From positions 1 to 10,962 of the forward strand of contig JAADHA010000489.1 of the NCBI GenBank assembly GCA_013152105.1: DNA of 10,962 nt, in the 5' to 3' direction. The DNA is from Oligoflexia bacterium (GTDB taxonomy: Bacteria; Myxococcota_A; UBA796; UBA2385). The notes beneath the pieces are model-generated. The model worked only from the letters and a program-made list of their open reading frames with translations. It was not told the origin of the DNA and ran no database searches. A program made the position numbers and the translations under genes. Shown piece by piece: positions 1 through 5,392 of the stretch (the first letter of the stretch is position 1; each line of letters begins with the position of its first letter).

Positions 1-1
1 T

Positions 2-46
2 GTGGACCCCAAGGTCGCCTTGGCGCGCAGCCCCTTCGGAAGCTGA
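2..46 (+). CDS. C-terminal end of an upstream gene (partial, unidentified)
   Basis: A reading frame open at the left edge runs 14 codons (VDPKVALARSPFGS) to a TGA at 44-46. Nearly every third position is G or C, matching the neighbouring real genes, whereas frame 1, which stays open to the TAA at 70-72, has many A/T third positions. I infer that this is the tail of a gene beginning outside the window. The product cannot be named from 14 residues. The 55 nt between this stop and the next start hold the candidate promoter for the DivIVA gene. Confidence 0.35.
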   Translation: MDPKVALARSPFGS

Positions 47-88
47 GCCCCCGCTGGAAGGCCGCGGTGTAATCGGTGCCGTCGGAGT

Positions 89-94
89 TATACT
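89..94 (+). promoter_or_regulatory. Candidate -10 box directly before the DivIVA gene
   Basis: TATACT matches the TATAAT consensus at five of six positions and lies only 7 nt before the ATG at 102. Transcription from such a box would begin at or next to the start codon. No convincing -35 hexamer is visible at 16-18 nt spacing (66-71 reads GGTGTA), so the promoter call is tentative. Confidence 0.3.
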
Positions 95-101
95 GCCCCC
101 G

Positions 102-569
102 ATGCGCATCACTCCTCTCGACATCATCCAGAAGCAGTTCACCGCGGCAGCCCGTCGGGGCTATGACGGCGAAGAAGTTCGCGAGTTCCTGGAAGAGGTT
201 CGCGAGTCCCTCGAAGAGCTGCTCAAGGAGAACCAGCGCCTGCGCGAGACGGTTCAGCGTCGGGAACAGGAAATTGAGGAACTTCGGGGTGCCGAGGCGG
301 ACATCAGCGAGACGCTCCTCCTGGCTCGTCGGCTGACGGATGAACTCCAGCGCAGCTCGCGGCGGCAGGCCGATGTCCTGGTGGGCGAAGCCCGGTTGGA
401 GGCCGAGCGGATCCTGTTGGCGGCCAGCGATGAACGCCGGACCTTGCAGCAAGAGATCATCGGCTTGCAGACCTCAAGGGTTCGGCTGATCGCTGATCTG
501 CGCTCGGTGATCGAAGCGCACGGCTTGCTCCTGGACGAAATGCTGACCGCATCCCCGGCCGCTCGCTGA
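102..569 (+). CDS. DivIVA-domain coiled-coil protein
   Basis: A 155-residue cytoplasmic protein. Its N-terminus has the DivIVA pattern: MRITPLDIIQKQF (1-13), then GYDGEEVREFLEEV (20-33), a spacing typical of the family's membrane-curvature-binding head. From about residue 25 to 135 it is heptad-rich in Leu/Glu/Arg/Gln (for example LLKENQRLRE, residues 40-49), so a long coiled coil is expected. Family members oligomerise and mark poles, division sites or curved membrane; in proteobacteria their roles are mostly undefined. The ATG start is well fixed, because family proteins begin M-R-(I/L)-T-P-x-D-I just like this one. No normal ribosome site lies before it: the nearest GGAG (84-87) is 14 nt upstream and overlaps the promoter zone. 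The PHP gene follows after 5 nt, so the two are probably co-transcribed. The domain call is strong; the cellular role is unknown. Confidence 0.85.
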   Translation: MRITPLDIIQKQFTAAARRGYDGEEVREFLEEVRESLEELLKENQRLRETVQRREQEIEELRGAEADISETLLLARRLTDELQRSSRRQADVLVGEARLEAERILLAASDERRTLQQEIIGLQTSRVRLIADLRSVIEAHGLLLDEMLTASPAAR

Positions 570-574
570 GCGAA

Positions 575-1426
575 TTGTCGCCAGATCCGGTGCTGGATCA
601 TTCGTTACCGCCGCGGGCGCGTCTTGACCTCCACCTCCACACATCGCGTAGCGACGGTTGCCTGGATCCCCAGGAGTTGGTGCGGCGTGCGGCCAATGCT
701 GGCCTGGATGTCGTCGCCCTGACCGATCACGACTGTGCGCCGACGCTGCCCCATGGCCATCACCGGGTCGGGGCTCGCACCATTCGAGTGATTCACGCGG
801 CTGAAGTCTCGGGTTGTATCGCCGGGCGCGAGCTTCACATCCTGGTGTACTTTCCCGGCGCGATGCCGACCGTGTTCCGGCGACTGCTCGTCCGCCTCTG
901 CCAGGCCCGCGCGGACCGCTACCAGCAGGCGGCCGATGCGCTGGGGCTCCCGGGAATTCCCGCGCCAGACGCGGCGGCCAGGGCGGGGGATCGGGCGCTG
1001 ACCCGGGTCCATCTGTCTCGGGCGCTGGTGGCCGCCGGGCACGCCCGGAACGTGGCGGACGCCTTTCACCGCTTTACCGGCAGCCGCCTGGGCAAGGTCC
1101 CCCTGGTGAACTTTCAGGTGACGGCGGCGATCAGCCTGGCGCGGGAGGCCGGCGGGCTGAGTTCGTGGGCTCATCCCCCGCTCGACGCGGTCGACGCGCA
1201 TCTTGGAACCCTGTTGGCTGCCGGTCTGGATGGGCTGGAGGCGGTTAGACCGGGACTGCGAGGGCGGGACCGCAGCACCTTGCAGCGCCTGGCTCACAAG
1301 CACCGGCTGTTCGTCACGGGGGGAAGCGACTACCATGGTTTTCCTTGGCAGCGAGCGGTGGGTCAGTGGTCCTTTCCCATGCGAGAGGCGCGCCCCTTTG
1401 TGCGCCGGCTGGGCCTGCTCGGCTGA
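575..1426 (+). CDS. PHP-domain phosphoesterase (RNase AM / nucleoside bisphosphate phosphatase-like)
   Basis: A 283-residue protein with the metal-binding motifs of the PHP fold in order: LDLHLHTSRSDG (17-28), ALTDHD (48-53), the AEVSG acidic site (76-80), ELHILVYFPG (86-95), SSWAHP (196-201) and GGSDYHG (249-255). These His/Asp/Glu residues normally hold a two- or three-metal centre that hydrolyses phosphoesters. The order and size resemble the YciV/RNase AM and 3',5'-nucleoside bisphosphate phosphatase group more than histidinol phosphatase, but the substrate cannot be fixed from sequence. The extended region between 96 and 190 (RADRYQQAADALG; HLSRALVAAGHA) also fits that group. The chosen start is TTG at 575, 5 nt after the DivIVA stop; an in-frame GTG at 590 is an alternative. 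Neither has a clear Shine-Dalgarno sequence, so coupling to DivIVA translation is likely. All motifs are intact. Confidence 0.85.
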   Translation: MSPDPVLDHSLPPRARLDLHLHTSRSDGCLDPQELVRRAANAGLDVVALTDHDCAPTLPHGHHRVGARTIRVIHAAEVSGCIAGRELHILVYFPGAMPTVFRRLLVRLCQARADRYQQAADALGLPGIPAPDAAARAGDRALTRVHLSRALVAAGHARNVADAFHRFTGSRLGKVPLVNFQVTAAISLAREAGGLSSWAHPPLDAVDAHLGTLLAAGLDGLEAVRPGLRGRDRSTLQRLAHKHRLFVTGGSDYHGFPWQRAVGQWSFPMREARPFVRRLGLLG

Positions 1427-1456
1427 GCAAGGGCCGCCGCTGCTTGCCGCGCCCGG

Positions 1457-1485
1457 TTCACGGCGGTACAACGACCCGGTACTCT
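1457..1485 (+). promoter_or_regulatory. Candidate sigma70-type promoter for the SCP2 gene
   Basis: TTCACG (1457-1462) and TACTCT (1480-1485) are separated by 17 nt. They match the -35 and -10 consensus at four and three positions respectively. The predicted transcript would start near 1492 and give a short leader containing GGAG at 1495-1498, 6 nt before the ATG at 1505. This supports a separate transcript for this small gene, but the match is modest. Confidence 0.3.
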
Positions 1486-1504
1486 CACCCCTTCGGAGCG
1501 TCCC

Positions 1505-1822
1505 ATGGCCGACACCAACGAGTTCTTCAGTACCTACCTGCCTGAGAAGATCGCCGCGCAGCCCGACCTCAAGACCATGGGTGCGGTGTTCCAGTTCGAT
1601 ATCAAGAACGCGGGTAACTGGACGGTCCGCCTGGACGGCGAGGACACGGCGGGCGTCAGCGAGGGCACCGCGGATGACGCGAACTGCGTCATCACGACGG
1701 ACAAGGACACCTGGGAGGGCATCATCGAGAACCCGGGCAAGGCCATGCAAGCCTTCATGATGGGCAAGCTCAAGGCCAGCAACATCGGCCTGGCGACCAA
1801 GCTGCAGCAGATCCTGGACTGA
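1505..1822 (+). CDS. SCP2 sterol/lipid-binding domain protein
   Basis: A 105-residue protein made of one SCP2 domain. Typical features are the FQFDIKNAGNWTVRLDG strand region (29-45), the CVITTDKDTWEGIIENP segment (61-77), and the C-terminal AFMMGKLKASNIGLATKLQQ helix (83-102), which matches the family's 'F..GKLK..G....A..L' ending. SCP2 domains form a small hydrophobic tunnel that carries fatty acids, fatty acyl-CoA or sterols. Stand-alone bacterial versions have no settled role. There is no signal peptide, so it should be cytoplasmic. The ATG at 1505 follows a GGAG ribosome site (1495-1498). The length is normal for the free-standing domain. It is separated from the PHP gene by 78 nt and converges with the GldG-family gene, so it is probably its own transcription unit. 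Confidence 0.88.
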   Translation: MADTNEFFSTYLPEKIAAQPDLKTMGAVFQFDIKNAGNWTVRLDGEDTAGVSEGTADDANCVITTDKDTWEGIIENPGKAMQAFMMGKLKASNIGLATKLQQILD

Positions 1823-1826
1823 GGAC

Positions 1827-1850
1827 GCGCGGGCCCGCTACAGGGCGCGC
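1827..1850. terminator. Candidate hairpin between convergent genes
   Basis: In the convergent junction, GCGCG (1827-1831) can pair with CGCGC (1846-1850) and CCC (1834-1836) with GGG (1843-1845), leaving a GG bulge and a six-base loop. It overlaps the last codons of the GldG-family gene. No T-run follows on either strand, so it is at best a weak two-way terminator. A perfect palindrome, GCGGGCCCGC, also lies at 1829-1838. Confidence 0.25.
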
Positions 1851-3469
1851 CGCCGCCGCCAGGTCCCGATGGCCATGCCGATGGTGATGCCGGGGACGAC
1901 CAACAAGCACAGCAGCCACACGCCCAGGCTTTGGATGAAGTTCATGGTGAGGAGGCCGCTTCCCGCCCCGTTGGGCCGGATGCTGACCTGGTCGTCCTCG
2001 CCGACCATCCAGGCGATCGTGTTGAGCAGTAGGTCCTGGTTGTTGCCCTGCGGCAGCAGCTCGTTGACGGCAAAGTCCGAGTCTCCGAAGACCACGATCC
2101 GTCCACCCGCCTTGCGCGGGATGTCGGCGGTGGTCTTGTTCTGTGGGGCGAGGGGGACCGCGGTGGCCCCCGCGGCGTCGCTGCCCAGAGCGCGTGAGCC
2201 GACCGTGATGGCGGCCGGGTCGGTGACCTCGGCCAGGGCGATGAGGGGCACGTTTCCGACCGTGTCTCCGCCATCTGGCTTTGGTTCGGTCACCCCGTCG
2301 AGGGTGGTCTCGGCCCAGCCGTAGGGGCTGGTGCGGGCCAGCACGCTGACCTTGATCCCGGCCACCTCGGACCCGATACCCACCGAGCGGGCGACCCTGA
2401 AGAGCGCCATCCCCACGACGCCCTTGGTGATGTCGTGGGGCGAAAAGGACTCGGAGTCCAGCACCAGGTAGGTCGGATCACCACCGACGAGTTGGTACTT
2501 GGGGTTTGATTCGACCACGATGTCATCACCGACCCGGATCCCGTAGCGGTCCATGTCGGCCGCAAAGTCGGGCGCGTGGTTGGGATCGAGCAGCACCAGC
2601 AGCGCGCCTCCTCCCGCGACGTAGGCAGCCAGACGCTCGCGTTCGGGGGGCAGCAGGTCGGTCCGGGGATCGGCGACCAGCACGAGATCGCAGTCGTCGG
2701 GAACGCCGCCCTCGCGGAGCAGCTCCACGCTGCGCACGGTGTAGTTCTGGCCCTCGAGCTTTGAGACGGCCATCCCGAGGCCGTTGGGGCTTTGCTGGTC
2801 GCTGATGTCCAGCTCGCCGTGCCCCGAGATGGCGCAGACGGGGTGCTGCTTGCCCGAGGTGACTCGGATCAGGCCGTTGGTCAGGGCTTCTTCGCCGAAG
2901 TCGCTCTCCAGGCGCTGGGTGCTGTCGCCCACCTTGAGGACGACCGTCCCGGTGCTGCTGGTGATGTGATTCTGCTCGGCCGCGAGGGGTTCACGGACCG
3001 GGTCGTGAAGGACGAGCTGGATGTGGTCGCTGGCGTTGGTGTAGCCCTCGATCTGGTCGCGGAAGGCGGACTCTTCTGGCGAGCCCGCCAGGAAGAAGGC
3101 CAGGACGTCGACGTCCTGGTCCAGCCCGCCCAGGACCTTGAGGGTCTGTTCGGAGAGGGCGAAGCGCTGGCTGGCGGTGAGATCGACGCGGTCGTCGTAG
3201 CGGCTGGCCAACACATTGACCGCGACCGCGATGGCGCCCACCACGATGACCAACAGCGTCGCGTTGGTGTTGTGGCGCGTGCCGCGGGCCCGCAGAGTGT
3301 GCTGCAATTGGCCCCAGTCCAAGGCGACCCAGGTGGCGATCAAGGCCAGGGCGACCCCACCAGCGACGGCGTAGGGGGTCTGTATGGTGTCGACGAAGAC
3401 GGCATAGGCCAGGAAGGCCAGGACGCCTGCCCCACCGATGAAGCCGAGGATCCAGCTCCAAGCTTTCAT
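1838..3469 (-). CDS. GldG-family ABC transporter auxiliary membrane protein
   Basis: A 543-residue protein of the ABC_transp_aux/GldG family (the COG3225 type). Hydrophobic helices are visible at about 5-28, 31-50 and 70-88, then a long extracytoplasmic region, and a final helix near 513-535 followed by an RRRR cytoplasmic tail. Family marks are VDLTASQRFALSEQT (95-109), EEALTNGLIRVTSG (193-206), the GHGE element (216-219), AAYVAGGGALLVLLDP (281-296), and a C-terminal block with VFGDSDFAVNELL and LLLNTIAWMVGEDDQVSIRP. The soluble part is thought to adopt a fold used for subunit or ligand contacts; its substrate is unknown. GldG was named for Bacteroidetes gliding, but homologues are widespread in non-gliding bacteria, so motility should not be assumed. 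The ATG at 3469 lies 9 nt after the permease stop, with a GGGGG stretch as ribosome site. No DUF4340 gene follows, although one often accompanies this family. Confidence 0.85.
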   Translation of the reverse strand: MKAWSWILGFIGGAGVLAFLAYAVFVDTIQTPYAVAGGVALALIATWVALDWGQLQHTLRARGTRHNTNATLLVIVVGAIAVAVNVLASRYDDRVDLTASQRFALSEQTLKVLGGLDQDVDVLAFFLAGSPEESAFRDQIEGYTNASDHIQLVLHDPVREPLAAEQNHITSSTGTVVLKVGDSTQRLESDFGEEALTNGLIRVTSGKQHPVCAISGHGELDISDQQSPNGLGMAVSKLEGQNYTVRSVELLREGGVPDDCDLVLVADPRTDLLPPERERLAAYVAGGGALLVLLDPNHAPDFAADMDRYGIRVGDDIVVESNPKYQLVGGDPTYLVLDSESFSPHDITKGVVGMALFRVARSVGIGSEVAGIKVSVLARTSPYGWAETTLDGVTEPKPDGGDTVGNVPLIALAEVTDPAAITVGSRALGSDAAGATAVPLAPQNKTTADIPRKAGGRIVVFGDSDFAVNELLPQGNNQDLLLNTIAWMVGEDDQVSIRPNGAGSGLLTMNFIQSLGVWLLCLLVVPGITIGMAIGTWRRRRAL

Positions 3470-3478
3470 GATGGCCCC

Positions 3479-4246
3479 CTACTGCCAGCGCCAGGACTCG
3501 ACCCGCTGCCAGGTGGCGAACAGGAAGAACCCGATGAAAGAGATGTAGTAGGCCACGTCCTTGGTGTGGAGCAGGCCCTTGGAGAGTTCTTCCTGGTGGG
3601 AGAGCATGCTGACATCGGCCAGGATCTGTCCCCAGGACGCGGGCGCCAGCGAGTCCGCCCAGGACAGCACCCACAGGGTCAGCAGGCCCCCGAAGCTGAT
3701 GACCAGGGCGACGACCTGGCTCTCGGTGAAGGCGCTGGCCAGCATTCCCACGGCCAGGAAGCTGGCGGCCAGCAGGAAGCTGCCGGCGTAGTTGGCCGCC
3801 AGGACACCGGGGTCCGGGTCACCCAGCCAGTACATGATGAGGCTGTAGTGGAGGGTGGAGGCCATCATGACCACCAGAAAGCCCAAGGCCCCCAAGTACT
3901 TGCCGACGACGATCTGGCCGCTGCCGATGGGCGAGGAGAGCAGCATCTCCATGCTTCGCTGGCGCCGATCCTCGGCCAACAGTCGCATGGACAGGGCCGG
4001 GCAGATCAACAGGAAGATGATGGCCAGGTTGGTGAAGAAAGGCTGGATCACCCAGTCATTTACGCTGAGCTGATCCGTCATGTAGGGGTTCATGCCCGCC
4101 TGAGTGGCTTGTACCGAGTAGTCCGTGAGGATCAGGGCGAAGAAGACGCCCGTGACCAGGACGAAGCCACACAGGCACAGCCAGCCCATGGGCGTGTCGA
4201 AGTACTGGTGGAGTTCGCGGCGGGCGATGGCGAGGGTGACGCGCAT
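3479..4246 (-). CDS. ABC-2 type transporter permease (GldF-like)
   Basis: A 255-residue integral membrane protein with about six hydrophobic segments near 21-40, 72-90, 116-136, 148-170, 177-197 and 231-246. The start IARRELHQYFDTPMGW (7-22) and the cytoplasmic coupling segment LLAEDRRQRSMEMLLSSPI (89-107) are characteristic of GldF/NosY-like ABC-2 permeases, where the second motif is usually RLFAEE+..GT.ELLLT.P. It would form the channel of an export complex with the upstream ATPase and the downstream GldG-family protein. Its ATG shares one base with the ATPase stop (TGATG on the minus strand), which implies translational coupling. That coupling matters here because the ATPase reading frame is broken: ribosomes stopping at 4625 would not reach this junction. 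Length is normal for the family and no defect is visible. Confidence 0.88.
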   Translation of the reverse strand: MRVTLAIARRELHQYFDTPMGWLCLCGFVLVTGVFFALILTDYSVQATQAGMNPYMTDQLSVNDWVIQPFFTNLAIIFLLICPALSMRLLAEDRRQRSMEMLLSSPIGSGQIVVGKYLGALGFLVVMMASTLHYSLIMYWLGDPDPGVLAANYAGSFLLAASFLAVGMLASAFTESQVVALVISFGGLLTLWVLSWADSLAPASWGQILADVSMLSHQEELSKGLLHTKDVAYYISFIGFFLFATWQRVESWRWQ

Positions 4247-5212
4247 CAGGCATCCGGCTGAGGTTTGGGGGTGGAGGAGGGGAATTGCGAACCGTCGCGG
4301 GTGTCGGGCTCAGAGTCAGCGGTGAGGCGCAGGTAGGCGTCCTCCAGGCCGTGCGCGGCGCCGAGTTCGATCAGCCCGAAGGGCACCGCGGCGGCGGCCA
4401 GGGCGGTCCGCAGGGAGTCGGGCGAGGCCGCGTCCTGCGTGGCCTCTACGCGGAAGACGCCGTTGGGTTCAGCGTGTACCGCGGCGACGCCGTTCACGGC
4501 GCACAAGGCGGCGTCGGCTTCGGCGCCAGGGTTCAGGACCCGAAGCCTGGCGGCCCCGCCTTGGGCCAGGTTTTCGATCCGGTCCTGGGCCACGATCCGG
4601 CCCTGGTGGATGATGATCACTCGTTCAGCGACGGCTTCGATCTCGCTGAGGACGTGCGTCGACAGGATGACCGTGCGGTCGCCGGCCGCCAGCTCGCGGA
4701 GCAGCTCGCGGAACGCGCTGGGCGGGGTCCAGGCCGCTGGTAGGCTCGTCCAGGATGAGTACATCGGGATCGTGGACCAGGGCCTGGGCCAGGCCGACCC
4801 GCTGGCGGTAGCCCTTGGAGAGGTGGTCGATGACCCGGTGGGCGACCGTCTCCAGGCCGACCATCCCGATGGCACGAGTGACCGCGGTCGCGACATCATC
4901 GACACCCTTGATGGTGGCGGCGAACGCGACGTAGTCCTGCACGGTCATGGTCGGGTAGACGGGCGGGAGCTCGGGAAGGTAGCCGACCCGTCGCTTGACG
5001 CCGCGTGGGTCTTCCAGGACATCAAGGCCATCGATCAGCGCGCGCCCCGCGGTCGCGCCGATGCAACCGCTGAGGATGCGCATGGTCGTCGTCTTTCCCG
5101 CACCATTTGGGCCCAGGAAACCGACGACTTCGCCGCGGTTCACCCGGAAGCTCACCTGTTGGACCGCGTGGAAGGTCCCGTAGCTCTTGTCCAGCGCGTC
5201 GACTTGGATCAT
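4246..5212 (-). CDS. ABC transporter ATP-binding protein (GldA-like), interrupted by a frameshift
   Basis: This is the ATPase of the three-gene exporter. The first frame (5212 down to a stop at 4625) gives an intact N-terminal part: Walker A GPNGAGKTT (34-42), a Q-loop region GYLPELPPVYP with Glu in place of Gln as is common in GldA-type proteins, the LSKGYRQRVG signature (131-140), Walker B VLILDEP (151-157) and the SGLDPAQR D-loop (159-166). It then turns into an Arg/Pro-rich out-of-frame tail. The proper continuation is one frame away, FRELLRELAAGDRTVILSTH from 4713, which supplies the H-loop His and the regulatory C-terminus down to 4246. The change of frame lies within about 4711-4730 and equals one extra base or two missing (or five missing, modulo 3). 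Repaired length is about 321 residues, normal for the family. AAGGAG at 5222-5227 (minus strand) sits 9 nt before the ATG. It may be a real lesion or a sequencing error. Confidence 0.82.
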
Positions 5213-5365
5213 GTGCTGCTGCTCCTTGCCAGGGATCTATCGGGTCGGCGCGGCGCGCGCGCGACGGCGATCATGTGCGTCAGCCGGCCCACGTCAGAGG
5301 GCGGGTGTGTACCTCCGGGCGGGTGGCGGACGCAAGCCCGCTCGTGCTGAGGGGGAGACCCGCGT

Positions 5366-5371
5366 TACGAT
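5366..5371 (+). promoter_or_regulatory. Candidate -10 box for the first repeat lipoprotein
   Basis: TACGAT matches TATAAT at four positions and would place the transcript start near 5378, about 15 nt before the ATG at 5393. A GAGGGG ribosome site (5381-5386) follows in the short leader. I see no good -35 hexamer at the right distance. The 180-nt gap 5213-5392 separates divergent genes and must contain both promoters; no clear promoter for the ABC operon was found, and part of the gap (about 5248-5268) is a GC-alternating run. Confidence 0.25.
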
Positions 5372-5392
5372 GGTGGCCTCGAGGGGTTCCGC

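Noticed and set aside
1427..1480. Possible terminator hairpin after the PHP gene (GCAAG at 1427-1431 with a downstream CTTGC)
   Set aside because: The five-base stem has an 11-base loop and no T-run, in a GC-rich region where such pairings are common by chance.
605..1750. A 381-codon minus-strand open frame covering PHP and most of SCP2
   Set aside because: It spans two well-supported + strand genes and their intergenic gap and has no domain; it is a shadow frame.
2792..4261. A 489-codon open frame on the + strand opposite the permease and GldG-like genes
   Set aside because: Its G/Q/D/E-rich, domain-free translation spans the antisense of two clearly recognisable membrane protein genes and their junction, as expected for a codon-bias artefact.
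5248..5268. GC-alternating run in the divergent gap as a possible Z-DNA or operator site
   Set aside because: It is short and the background is already very GC-rich; there is no dyad symmetry beyond the CG alternation and no nearby regulator gene.
4439..5350. A 303-codon + strand open frame opposite the ABC ATPase
   Set aside because: It lies antisense to the Walker A, signature and Walker B coding region, with no recognisable motif of its own.
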